Source: Voacanga thouarsii
Lineage: Eukaryota > Streptophyta > Magnoliopsida > Gentianales > Apocynaceae
DNA: 64,000 nucleotides
Reading direction: 5' to 3'
Assembly: GCA_026120185.1 (NCBI GenBank)
Contig: JANUWF010001281.1
Location: forward strand, 3,390,501-3,454,500
This document shows positions 48,421-60,855 of this stretch, piece after piece. Made by a program: the position numbers and the translations under genes. Under the pieces are notes generated by a model that saw only the letters and a program-made list of their open reading frames with translations, searched no databases and was not told the DNA's origin. Each line of letters opens with the position of its first letter. The stretch's first letter is position 1.

Positions 48421-50307
48421 TTATAATTTAGGAGTATGCTTAGGATTAATAACCAGAAAGGTGGTTCTATTACTAATAAAAAAAATTCAATCGTTATGAT
48501 TGCATGGATCCCTCGCCACGCATGTGGAGGTATATGGACTTGCAATTATTGTTATTTTCTTTCTTGTTGAACTTGTATACGCCTCATTTTGAAAGGCATA
48601 GGGGATTAGCATTACATTTAAATTTATCTACTACAATATTGGTGCCTAATCAATACAAAAATCCTATGGAAAGAAGAAAGGAAACTGAACAGATGAAAAG
48701 TAGATGAAAAACCATAGAGAACAACATTTTAGGAGGAAGCTAGCCTTAGTTTTTCAAAGCTAGGGTCAAGCTAACAGTAAACCAGTTGTGGCTGGCTTTT
48801 GCAAAAGTCGGCCCCCAACTTGGAGAACAACAAAGCAAAGCCAGCCCAGGGATTGCTTAAGCTGGCCACTAGCCTCTCTCACAACAAAATACCATAGTCG
48901 GTCCATGGCTATGGCAAGCAGGCAACCGGCTACAAGAAAAAATGAGAAGCTAGCCCTCGGATCATTGTAGCCAGTCCACGGCTAGAGGAAAAAAGAAAAG
49001 CAAAGCCGACCCAAGGGATGAACAAAGGCGGCAACCATTTTGGGTAAAGAGGAAGTCAGTCCATGTCTTCTTCAAGCCAAGTGCCAACTATGTGTGTCAA
49101 TAGAATAGCCGACCGTCAATTTTAGTAAGCAAGGACTAGCTTGGTCTTGGAATTGTTCGATTCGGGTCGTGGTTTGGGTTTCCAGTTTGGGCATCTAAAG
49201 ACCATTGTTTTTTCCTTGTTCCTTGTAATTTTCTTTTCTTTTGGGTTTCATGTCACATGAGGCTATTTTTCTTGCAATGGTTTATTTATCGCTTATGAAA
49301 AATTTTGCATGAAAATGGTTAGTAAAAGAGGAACAACTTTATGATTAAATAAGATCATTTTAATTTATTATTACGATGTTTAATCCATTATTAGGTCACA
49401 TAAGAATTTAAGGATAGAAATAACAAGTAAAATGTTTATTTTTGAAAGTATGACTATTTTATTTAATTTTGTGATCAAATGTACAGGTTTATGAGAAATC
49501 TATTTTTTTTCTAGGTAAAAAAAGTTTAGAAAAACATTTTTAAGGGAACTTAGAAATTTAAAATAAAATTTCACAATTTATTCTTCCAAAGGTTTTTATT
49601 TTTGATGTAGAGAATAATTTGAATTTATGTATTTTAAATTTAGTTCTTAGAAATAGTTTTAACTTAAGTAGTGAAAATAAAAAATTATAATTTATTCTCT
49701 TAAAGGGTATTATCTTTGACATAAAGAATAATAGTTAAATTTTTGAATTTTTACTAAAGTTAATAAAAATCAAATATTTTAAATAAAATGTATTATTAAA
49801 AAACCTATTTTTCTCAAATAATTAAGTGGGAGAGGAGTTCCAATGGCCCATGGCTTCTATCATGGATTCTTGTTAGAGATTATTGTTATTCTTGTATCAT
49901 TCTGAGCATGACCCCCTTTAGAATGGATTTTTACGAGAATCTAAAACTAATGGGGGAATTATAATTAATGCCTAGGATATATGTTAGTATTGGCCAGCCT
50001 ACTTTGGAGGTATTAACGTTAGATTATCTGTAGATAAAGAGAATAGTGGCCATCCTATCAATGCTACTATTTATAGATCGTTACCTATTAAGGAAGTTTT
50101 AATTAGTGATGGTTATATATTTAACCTAGAAAATTGTTAACCTTCCTACAAAACTCTGTTAATTTTTCTAAGAGACAAATTTTTTTTTTATAATGATTTT
50201 AATAGGTTAACTATATCATGTATATAATATGATGTTTCAATGTGCATTTTTATATGTTTTTAAAAACAAACATTTTTTTAATAAATTTTTTTTTTCAATC
50301 AACAGAA
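48421..50307 (+). other. Leader region of the copia element
   Basis: This 1.9-kb stretch has no protein domain. At 48740-49130 it holds a decayed series of GCCGGCCCA-like words (AAGTCGGCCCCC, AGCCAGCCCAGG, AGCCGACCCAAGG, TAGCCGACC) about 30-50 bp apart. The rest is AT-rich. Short ORFs at 48504 and 48788 have no support. Confidence 0.5.
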
Positions 50308-53300
50308 ATGTCTGATTTTAATCATTTGGTTATTATTCTCAAAAAGAATAAGCTTACTGGACCAAATTACGTGGATTGGAAAAGAATCTGAACATAATAC
50401 TCATAGTTGAGGAGTACAAGTATAATTTGACCGACTCTTGTCCTGAAATTAGGGAAAATTCCAAGGACCAAGATCATGAGGCTGGGAGGGTATGAAAGAA
50501 AGTCAATGAAATTGCGTGGATGCTATATATTAGCTTCCACTTCCAATGTTCCTCAACTAAGCACGAGAATATGCCTACTAAGTATGATATCAATATATAG
50601 TTGCGTACCATATTTACTAACAAGAGTTGGCACGCAAAGCAGGAAGCTTTTAAGGTAATCATAAATACTAGAATGATTGAGGGGGCATCGGTTTGTGAGC
50701 ATATGTTCAAGATGGCTCACTTCGAGGAAGTCGAGATCCTAGGGGTAACAATCGATCCTGAGAGCCAAACTGACATGATTCTTGAAACTTTACTAGATTT
50801 GTACTCTTAGTTTAAGTTAAACTATAACATAAATAAGTTGAGTATTTTTTCTAACTGAGTTGATGAAAGAACTTTAGGCTTCTAAGAAAATCATGAAGCC
50901 TGTGTCAAAAGTTTTCGTTACTCATTCTGGTTCATCTTTTAGAATTAGGGCCCCAGGAAATTTAAGAAGAACAAAGCCCAGAACAACACAGGTGCCGAAC
51001 TTAAGGGGTTTAAGCCTGGTCCATCCAAGCATAATGTAAAGGCCAGGGGGAAATACTTGAAATTTGGCAAGAAATGACAGTTTAAGAAAGATTGTTTGGA
51101 CTTCTTGACCAAGTCCTCCTTAGGGAATGCTCTTTATTTAGAGTCTATTTTAATGGTTAGATCATCATCCACTTGGATTGTTGATTCTAGAGCCACTGGA
51201 CATATCTGTAACTCCTTGCAGGGGTTCAGCAAAATAAGGAGACTCAGTAGAGGAGAGTTTGGACTTCGAGTTGGCAATAGAGCACAAGTATGGGCCGAAG
51301 CAGTGAAAGACTTGGAGCTTTTATTTGATTATAATAGGATTTTAGTATTAAAAGATATTTTATTTGTTTTTAATTTTAAATAGTATTTGATTTCAATTTC
51401 AAGATTAATTAATCAAGGATATTTTATTTCTTTTCATTCTGGTATTTCAATCAGTAGAAATAGAAATGTTATTTGTTCTGACAACATATATGGCAATCAT
51501 TTTTATGTTAATCCTATAAGTCATCAAATGAATAATACTAAAACGGAATATAATAAGAAGAGAAAGGCCATGTCAAATGACTCGTATTTATGGCACTTGA
51601 GATTAGGGCATTAAAATTCTAGTAGGATTTAGAGGCTAATCTAAAATGAGTTTTTAGGCTTATTGTAATTGGAGGAATCATCTCAGTGTGAATCTTGTCT
51701 TATGGGTAAAATGACCAAAAGGTCCTTTACTCAAAAAGTGGAAAGGGCTGAGAAAATACTTAAGTTAGTTCACACTGATATTTGTTGCTCTATGTCTTTA
51801 CTGGCTAAAGGAGGGTATGAATACTTCATCATGGTCACAAATAATCATATGTGTTTTGATTAGGTTTAATTGATAAGGCGTAAGTCTGACTCCTTTGATA
51901 AATTCAAAAAGTTTAAGGCTAAAGTAGGGCGTCAAATAGGTAAACTAATAAAGAAACTAAGATCAAATCGTGGTGAAGAATACCTTCTTGGTGAATTCAA
52001 TGATTACTTAGTACATGTAGGAATAGTATCTCAACTAACTGCGTCTAGGACTCCCTAGTAAAATGGAGTAGCTGAGAGAAAGAATAAAACATTTATAGAA
52101 ATTGTCAGAAGTATGATGATACATGCAACTCTTCCTAGTTCCTTTTGGAGGTATATTCTCAAAACAACAGTATATATTTTGAATTTGGTACTTTCTAAAT
52201 CAGTACCTAGGACACCTTATGAGATATGGATTGGACGCAAGCCTAGTACGAATTATCTTAAGGTATAGGATTGTCTAGCTTAGGTACTGACTAAGAAAAG
52301 TAAGTTAGACCTAAGACCAGAATTATGCTACTTTGTAAGGTATCCAAAAGGAACAAGGAATAGATATTTTATCATTCCCAAGAGAAAAATGTCCTTATCA
52401 ATACTCATGATAGATACTTGGAGGATAATCAAAGTGTGTCTACTAAGGTTTCGAGTAAGGTGGAATTGAAAAAACATTTGACTGATACTTCAATTTGTAG
52501 CACCTCAATTTAGGAACCTAAAGAGACACAACTAGATTTTTCTATATAAATTGAACCACGTTATATTGAGAAGATATCTAGTTCTAGTTATGGATATGAG
52601 AGGCTTTTGAAGTAGTCTCGACCGTTAGGAATAAGATCTCGTTAAATACGATGAGGCAATTGTTATTATTGATGCAGAGTATCTCAATCAGGTCTGAGAT
52701 TTTGTCACTGCACCTAAAGGGATTAAACCCATAAGGTGTAAGTGGGTATACAAGTGAAAGAGAGGTACAGATGGAAAGGTGGAAACCTATAAAGTAAAGT
52801 TGGTTGTAAAAGGTTATACTCGAAAGAAGGGATCGATGATGAGGAGACATTTTTACCAATAGCCATGTTTAAGTCTATTCGCATTCTATTGGCCATCATA
52901 TTATTATGACTATGAGATGGAGTAGATAAATGTTAAGGCAGCCTTTCTTAGTAGTTATCTTAGCGAAGATATCTATATGACCCAACTTGAAGGCTTCATT
53001 ATAAAAGACCAAGAACATATGATCTGCAAGCTTAAGAAGTCTATTTTTGGACTTAAGTAAGCATCATGAGTATGGTACATATATTTTGATGAGACTGTAA
53101 AGTGTTATGGTTTCATACAAAACGTGTATGAACTGTGTATGTATAGAAGGTTAGATAGGAATAATATGTCTTTTGTGATACTTTATGTAGATGATATTTC
53201 ACTAATTGGAAATGATGTGAGGATATTGTCATTTATAAAGGTTTAGCTATCAAGTTAATTTAGCATGAAAGGTATGGGAGAAGATAGCTACATTCTTGCT

Positions 53301-54180
53301 ATAAAGCTTCTTAGAGATAGGAAACAAAGAATGTTAGGCATATCCTAATCTACTTATATTGATAAAATATTGGCCAAGTTTAGTATGGATCAGTGTAAAG
53401 AGGCAATCATACACTTTAGGCACAGATTAACCTTATCTTCCAAGTAGTGTCCTAAGATACAGGAAGAAAATGAAAGAATAAGTAGGATTACCTATGCTTC
53501 GGCAATGGAAAATCTTATATATACCATATTTTGTATAAGGTTTGATATTTGCTTTGTTGTAGGCATGGTTAATAAATATTAGTTAAACCCAAGAAAAGAA
53601 CATTGGCAAGTGGTGAACTATATATTCAAGTACCTGAAAGGAACATAGCATATATGTTTGTTTACAGAGTCGATGATTTAATTCCTTCCGGTTACACTGA
53701 CTCGGACTTCTAGGTAGATAAAGATGAAAGAAAATCTACTAGTAGATATATTTTCACTTTGTCTGGAGGAACTATTTCATAGAGGAGTGTTAAGTAATCT
53801 TACATTGCTGATTTCGCCATGGAGGCTGAATATGGTAGCTTTAAAGGCTTCAAAGAAAGCCGTTTGGCTTTGGAAGTTTTTTATAGAGCTTGGAGCTGTG
53901 CTACAGATAAATCTATTATCATATATTGTGATAATTCTAGAGTTGTGTCAGAATTAAGGAACCAAGAAATTATAAAAAGGGCAAGCACATTGAGACGAAA
54001 TATCACCTGATCCGAAAGTTCATCCAGAAATGAAAGATAGTAGTTGATTAGATTTCCCCATCAAACAATGTGGCAAATCCCTTTAGTAAGCCTTTAATAG
54101 AGAAGGTATTTTGGAGACACTTGGATATCATAGGGTAGGCACATATGGACTTTTATAATTTATTTAGTGCAAGTGTGAGA
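50308..54180 (+). pseudogene. Copia gag-pol remnant
   Basis: Gag starts at ATG 50308 (MSDFNHLV...KLTGPNYVDWKR), with a frameshift near 50388; its zinc knuckle (about 51050-51095) has lost cysteines. Protease: WIVDSRATGHIC (51178-51213; Gly of D-S-G now Arg). Gag-pre-integrase: YLWHLRLGH (51588-51614). Integrase: CESCLMGK (51689-51712), HTDIC, SNRGEEYL and [15 protein letters not shown] (52741), ILYVDDISLIGND (53180-53220) and KEHWQVVNYIFKYLKGT. RNase H: MEAEYGS (53819-53839) and CDNSRVV. Stops replace conserved Gln, Trp and Arg residues in several motifs, such as TAG TAA at 52056-52061 and TAG at 53780. Inactive. Confidence 0.9.
54169..54180 (+). other. Polypurine tract of the copia element
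   Basis: GCAAGTGTGAGA lies directly before T-TGTTAGAATG, the 3' LTR start at 54182. It has one pyrimidine change from the usual AAGTGGGAGA wording. Confidence 0.75.
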
Positions 54181-54597
54181 TTGTTAGAATGTATGTCCAA
54201 AATAGACTATATATTTCTATACTTTGAAAAGAAATAAAAATATTTTATTCATTAATAATTGTTTATTTACATATATTTGTACATTAAAGTCTAAGTATCT
54301 TAGTAAGTGATCTATGTGATTATGTCATGCTTTCATAGTAAGGTGTAGATCATGGGCTACTAACATACAAGTAAAAATGTATTGATTGATGAAGTTTGAC
54401 ACTTTGTTAAAGTTTAGATTATTATATTATGATTTCTAAATGGGAAATGGTTTACCTTTAACCAGTGAGTAGTTTTCTCACGCCAATAGTATAACCGCAT
54501 TTGGAATATGTAGAATTAGACCAAGTGATAGTATTCTTTATAAAAGTACTATAATAAATAAAGATTGTATTATTGCTACTACTACGTGGATAAGTAT

Positions 54598-57500
54598 TAT
54601 AACAGCCCCACCTTTTTACTTTTGGTTGGCTACTATCTGTAATGGAATGAGAATTTATATCAATGGCTAGAACAAAAGTTGATTGGTGTGTTGAGACGAA
54701 TACTTTGGTGAAATAAAATTTTGTCGGGACCTGAATGTAATTATTGGATTTGTTCTACCCGTACCCTAGATTTTTGGTATGCTATTAAGATTAACAAAAA
54801 TAAGAATTTTAGGGTACTCTAGAAAGAGAAATTGATCAGTGCAATGAGACGCACGTTTTGGTGCGAATTGTGCTACCCGGGGTATCAGGGGCATTTTTGT
54901 CATTTTGACCACACTTGTGAGTTTGACTGCAAATTTGACCAAGTAAAGAGGAAATTGAAGAATTTAAGTGTTACCAATGGATTTAGTGAAATTTTTGGAG
55001 TTGAATAGTGAAATAAAATATTTTTCCGTTATGGACCCGATTTTGGTCACTTCAGAAGAAAATAGAAAATTTGCAGTTGGAAATGGGACGTGCGGCTTCT
55101 TATGATTGGTGGATAAAAATAAGTGTCATTTAGTAATTGGTTAATGAGGTCAACTATTTCTATTTGATTGGTTGTGATAAGTTGAGATAAAAGTTTATAA
55201 ATAAATATTTTTACTAAGCTTAGTCATTATTATATGCCACCTAAGTGGACACCTCATCACCATATGGACCAATGAAAACTCACCAAGTGTTGATTCTATG
55301 ATTGGTTACATGAACAATCATGCAAGGACTTTCTAAATAATTCCATAGAATTCTTGAATACTCTAAAGGACACCTAAGTTGCTAGGTGAACCAATCAAGG
55401 GCTTCCAAATGTTTGAGACCATTTAATGCATCCTTGACTTGAAGACCATATTTCTCTATATATAGGCTATGAAGGCCAGCTGAAATGGCTTTAGACAACC
55501 ACAATTTCTCAGCAAACAAGGAAGAAAAAGAGAAGAGAAAGGAAAAAGAAAATAGAGAGAGAGAGAGAGAGAGAGAGAAAATTCAGAAAATAGAGAGGAG
55601 AGAGAGAGAGAGAGAAGGAAAACAAGAAGATGCTTGGGATGTTTAACTTCCAAACGCAACAAAGAAAAGGTAAGGATATACCTTGCTTGAAGTAAAGTTA
55701 TTATATAAAGCATGGAGATCATTTTGATATACATATTATGAGAGGTTATGTATGAATTATGAAAACTAGCTAGGTGAAGTTGTGTGAAAACTGTTCTTGT
55801 GTGTGTATATATGTGGTGGATGGGATGGCATCTTATTAGCTGTGTTTGTGTGATGTTTGATGGAGATTTGGAAGTGTTTTAGAGACTTAACTATGGCTGC
55901 ATGTTGTTCTTGAATTAGGAAAAAGAAATGAAGTTGGAAATTAGATAATTGATAAGAAACTTTCAAGGATATATGTTATGATTGAGGCTGCCAGTTTTCT
56001 TGTTGTGCTATGGTGAAATTTTCTGTTTTATGTATGACTGGAAATCAGTGGCTTTAAGGGTGTTAAAAGGGAGATTGGATTGAATTAATTTGTATTCATA
56101 TAATAAACAAGGAATGAAGATATAATGTGTTTTGCTGGACAATGAGTTTATTTTCAGAAAGTTATGGGAGGTTTTATGTCCAGTAAATCTGTAATGTTTT
56201 CAGATTTGAACAAAGCAGGCATATATCTTTGTAGCTAAGGATCATAGAGGCATTTTGGAGCAAGTTTGAGGTTAATTGGATTTATGGATCAAAAGTTATG
56301 GTGAAATAGTAAAAGGTGCCAAATCAGCAATGGGATTTTACTACTGGATCTTTGTATTCAAAACTGAACAAAATGGATAATAGAATTGGTACTCCATGAA
56401 TTGGAACTTGTAAAGGAATGTCTTAAGGATATTTTACAATTAGTTTGACATCATTTGGATTTGTGGATTGAAAGTTCTGAGCAAAACAAGTTATGGTGTC
56501 AAAACTGAAAAATTGCAGAATGTTATTAAGAACAAATGCATGCATGGATTGATTTTAATTATGTTGATGGATTGAATAAGAATTTTTATGGATTTATTAA
56601 GTCCTTATATTCATGTGAGGAGGATGGTATTATGAGATGGATTATAAGTGTGCAAGAATTATATTTCGTTTCAAGCAAGAAATGAAGTGATTTCCTTAGA
56701 TAATAGTCATATGTATATTATGATCGAAAAACATGGAATACTAAATGCGTTAGGAATGATCATTATTGTAGGCCTTGGTGACGACTTAGCGAATATTTAT
56801 ATTGCTAGGTAATAAGCGATTCGAGGTGAGTCCCTTGGATTTCTAAAACTCTTTCTAAAGCTAGTGTACTTTGTTTTTTCATGAAATGCTATGTTATATA
56901 TCGTTTTGGAAATCCCTAAATATATTTAAGATTTATCTAAGCAAGAATTACTTTTATACCATTTTGGGCTCGATTGACCATCATAATTGGCTTGCAAACC
57001 TTACTGAATGACTAAAGCATGAATTTTGTGAATTTAGTCCTTTTGGATTAAATATTTGGGATTTTCAGAAAATGGTAAATTTTGGAATCGGATATCCATA
57101 AATTAACTGGAATGCCTTTATTGGAATGTTTTATGAAAACCTTTGAAACTCGGGTATTCAGTAAATGACCGAAATATCCTTATTGGAACTCTTGTGAATA
57201 TTTTTCAAATCGGGTAAAGGTAAAATAACCCGAATACCCTTGGAAAGTCTCTTGGAATCAGATATCGGTAAAATGACCCGAATACCCTTGAAAATGACTT
57301 TGTAATCAAGTATGGAGAAAATGACCCGAATACTCTTGGAAACATGTCTTAATGTGTGAATAGAACCCTTTATTTGGTTTCAATATGATTTTGGAAAATG
57401 TTGTTTGGCCCCAAAAATATTTTGATTTGAAAATTTTGTAGGAACAGAAAACCCTCTGGCTTAATCAGTCAGACGGGGTTAGTATTGTTGACGTTGAGTA

Positions 57501-58456
57501 CTCAACAAGAACTTTAATCTTTGTACTAGCTCATGTTAGAGATAGACAACCCCAAGTAAGCTGATTAGTTTTGGGGATTGTCTTACTCCAAACAGGGCGA
57601 CAGGACATTGAGATGAGTCGTCCTGGCTAGCCGTTTTGAGCCCGACAATTGCCTATTGATTATGATGGTGGATTGTACATAAGATACCGAGCGAAGACAC
57701 TCAGTGTGTTCAATCCCTTACCACCTCGATAGTGATTGACATCAGGATTGGGACCCCTAGCTTATGGTGGCAAGTAAAAGACCCCTAACTGCTAGGTGAG
57801 TTGTACATTTTTACACTCACTGCTCCGGCATGACACGGGTGACATGCTGTAAGGTGTTGTTCCTAGCACAAGAAACCGTGTAGCCGAAGACGAAGTTCCT
57901 TGAACTTTGCACACGAGTCGCCCTTCTAGATAGAGAAGAACACACTTTTATTAAAATTAGGGTCCATATATTTGAAAACTATGTTTTTCGTATGTATAAG
58001 ACAAATTGAACCCAAATCCATCAATTACTTCTATTTCTCAGTTATAAAGTTATTTTCGGTGATGAAATTGATAATTGATTTTATAAGAAAAATACTAGTA
58101 CACACGAGACTCACTAGGTGATTTTCATTCACACATGTCTTTTATCTCAACTTTTTGTAGGATCCGAAGTTGAAAGGACCTACAGATAGAGGACGATACC
58201 ACAGTGATAGAAGAATAGGTCCGGACGTTTCCCTTTTGGATAATACACTTTATTACTGATATTGAATGGAAATTTTCATGTATGAGATTCTTTACTATAG
58301 ATGTGCATGTGACCATCAGTATGGGTTGTTGTATGGATTTGGACCTTACATACTCTGTTGGATTTTTCATTATAAAGACCCCTTGTCTGGGTAACTGGAC
58401 GGGGCGACACCTAGTGTTGTTATGCTTCCACTGTTACCTTTAGTAGGGGTGTTACA
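54598..58456 (+). mobile_element. Tekay-type solo LTR (3.86 kb) inside the copia 3' LTR
   Basis: It belongs to the same family as element A's LTR (13395-17167). It begins TATAACAGCCCC (TG start mutated to TA) and ends GGGTGTTACA. AGTAT (54593-54597) and AGTAC (58457-58461) are the target duplication with one mismatch. It carries a TATA box (55456), a GA-rich leader (55550-55620), a splice-like donor AAAG|GTAAGG (55670), the minisatellite (57080-57345), GTTGAGTACTCAA (about 57493) and an acceptor TTTTTGTAG (58160). No internal region is present. Confidence 0.9.
55456..55466 (+). promoter_or_regulatory. TATA box of the Tekay-type LTR
   Basis: CTATATATAGG is followed by a purine-rich GAGA leader and, about 210 bp later, by a strong splice-donor consensus. 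This is the best promoter candidate in any LTR of the window. A start near 55485-55495 would be expected. Confidence 0.5.
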
Positions 58457-59827
58457 AGTACCCTAAGACTTGAGTATAAGTTAGTAGTTTGGTGAAACTT
58501 GAGTTGTGCACTTTGATGTATGATAGGTAAGATCTTAATGCAATGCCAATAACCTTGTACGTTGGGTGTATAACTCTAATTAATTAAGATAGACTTATAC
58601 AATAGAGTTTCTATGATTTATTTAGTGAAGATATCACCCCCTTTTGATTGTCTAGGATAATATAAATAATTTGGGGTCCTAGAAAACACGGCTAAGTATG
58701 TATGCTGTTAGATAGCTCCCAGAGATAAGTGGGTACATATTGGAAGTCATTGATTATTGGACTAGATATTAAAGGATGGCAGATGTTATTGAGAAATGTG
58801 TTAGTACATTTTTCCTCTCTCAATGACATGTATTACGTAGAGTGGTATTTTCGTTATTACAGTTGTAGGTCGAAGACACTACATTTGCAATATTATTCTC
58901 GTGGTTAATATTTTCATATGGTGATCAATGAAATATTTAAAATGATAAAAAAAAATTATTAGCAAGGGTAATTTAGTCATTTTAGTAGCTGAGAATAATA
59001 TGTCTTTTGGTCTCCAAGAGTAGCTTAAGTAACCTTAGTAAGTTTATTTACTATATGAGCTTATTAGGTGAAATAAATATTAGAAGAATTATTCTAAGAG
59101 ACCAATAATTGTTTATTTTGGGTGAGAATAATATATCGGACCAATTTAATTTTATTTATATATTAATTAATTATCTTTTTTTAATTTTTTTATTGGACCC
59201 AAGTGGATTAATTAATTAATTAATTAATAAGAAGGTTATTTGTTAGTCATGAGCTAATTAGAATAAAGCCCTAGCCTATATGGTTGTGTACGAGACGATA
59301 TTAAGGTTTTAGGAACTCTGGTAGCCGCCACATGTAATAAAAAGCCAAGAAGATGGTGGCCTAAAGAAGTGAAGAAAAAGGAAGCTACTGTTTTATGTTA
59401 TGTGTGTGTGCATATAGTACATTGTACGTATAAGTAATTGGAAAAAGGAAATAAAAGAAAAAAAAACAGCTTTCATCCTCTAGCCGCCTTGTTCTTCTTT
59501 TTCCTTAAAAGCTCTCCTATAGTTTCTTCTATTGGCTTTTCATCCTATATTCTACACTCACCAGTGGTTAGCCTATAGGAGGTTCGAGAATACTCTGGAA
59601 GATTGAAAGATAGCAATCTTGGTGCATATGATTGATGCGAAGGAGTCGATGCTTAGTTGGGATTCTCGCGGAACAAGTGATCATGACAAACCAAGACATT
59701 CCATCTTACCTAAGATCTTCGGTTGTTCAACCTAAGCACTCTAATAGTAAGTTTTTCTAGATTATGTACAGGAAAATTTTTAAATTGCATGTTTCTGCTA
59801 CAAGTTTTATTTTCCCGCGATCCTTCA

Positions 59828-60801
59828 ACTAGAACCTAAGAGTATCTAACATGTAATTCAGAATACCATAGTAGATGTTTGATACTTATTAATGGAGAAG
59901 AATTATTTGAGAAGATTAAAAAAAAAGGGACTAAATAATACTATTTAAATAAATAACGCCTATAAAACAAATTTTTGTGGCAACTTACAAACAAATGCCT
60001 ATCACACAACTAAACGAAAACATCCGAATAGAGAAATGGTAAAACGTAGGGAAAGAACCATACATAGAATCCTGAGATGGTTTTTTGGATAAAATTGAAG
60101 AGAAAGAAGTATATTATATGAAGTTAAATTTATAATTTGAATTTTCAAAACTAGGTCTTGTTTATCTAATACGATCTATTTTGATTTACAAAATTTTTCC
60201 ACCAAAGTAGAAAAATCTGATCAATAAACAATAGATGGCAATTGTTTTCAAACGAATACTATTTTTTAATTATTTTAATGAAAAATAAACCCAATTTAAA
60301 TAAATTTTAATTGCATTTAGTCCAAGTAGATCATATTATTAATTTTTTAGTTTAGATATTCTTTATAAAATTTAAAATTGTACTTACATAATTTTAGAAA
60401 AATTGATTATAATCCCAATCCAGTACTCGATCCAAGTACACCTTCAAAAAAATTGCATTAATTAATGGGATCTTTAGCAAAATTATTAAAAATCTACAAA
60501 GTTAATGTGACCTATAATTAAGCTTCAGTATACAAAAAAATGAAAAATAGAACACCAAAAGACAAATAAAATAAAAATGAATGCTTATATTACCAAGTCA
60601 CCTTAAAAAAACAGACCATGGTTAGGCAACACTAACCCGGAAACTAGTGAATGAGAAAGAGAGATGATGGTACTTATACAAATGCTAATATAGAAAAAAG
60701 AAAATTTTAGTTTCTCACTAACGTTAAAGGCCCAACCCCAAGAAAAAAAAACAAATAATAATAATAAAATAAGAAAATGAAGAAAAAGACTTAAACCATA
60801 C
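59828..60801. other. AT-rich DNA after the copia element
   Basis: No recognised repeat ends or protein motifs. ACTAG (59828-59832) would be the right target duplication of the copia element if its left partner could be located. The stretch is probably non-transposon or very old DNA. Confidence 0.35.
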
Positions 60802-60855
60802 CTTGCACAATTTTATCAAGAAGTTGGATTTCCTTAGTTGTTCAACTATTACCCC
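60802..60855 (-). CDS. Candidate 54-nt exon (minus strand)
   Basis: Acceptor TTTAATTGTCCACAG and donor CAAG|GTATGG bracket a 54-nt stretch open in one frame (GVIVEQLRKSNFLIKLCK). It does not join in frame without a stop to the next candidate exon at 61220-61291, so a linking exon would be needed. Weak evidence. Confidence 0.2.

Larger units (their letters stand above)
46389..59827 (+). mobile_element. Decayed Ty1/copia retrotransposon with nested solo LTRs
   Basis: Order: truncated 5' LTR (46389-48402, holding a solo LTR), primer site (48405), long leader, gag-pol remnant (50308-54180), polypurine tract (54169-54180) and 3' LTR from TGTTAGAATG (54182) to CCTTCA (59827), split by a Tekay-type solo LTR. 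The two LTRs share blocks such as GAGAATAAT (46389 and 58983), the GTGGCCTAAAGAAGT block (about 46728 and 59358) and the GCGATCCTTCA end. The first part of the 5' LTR is missing. The protease-integrase-RT-RNase H order is the copia order. Confidence 0.85.
54182..59827 (+). repeat. 3' LTR of the copia element, interrupted
   Basis: It runs from TGTTAGAATG to GCGATCCTTCA. Without the insert at 54598-58456 it is about 1.8 kb. Its right half matches the 5' LTR fragment at 46389-48402. Confidence 0.8.
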
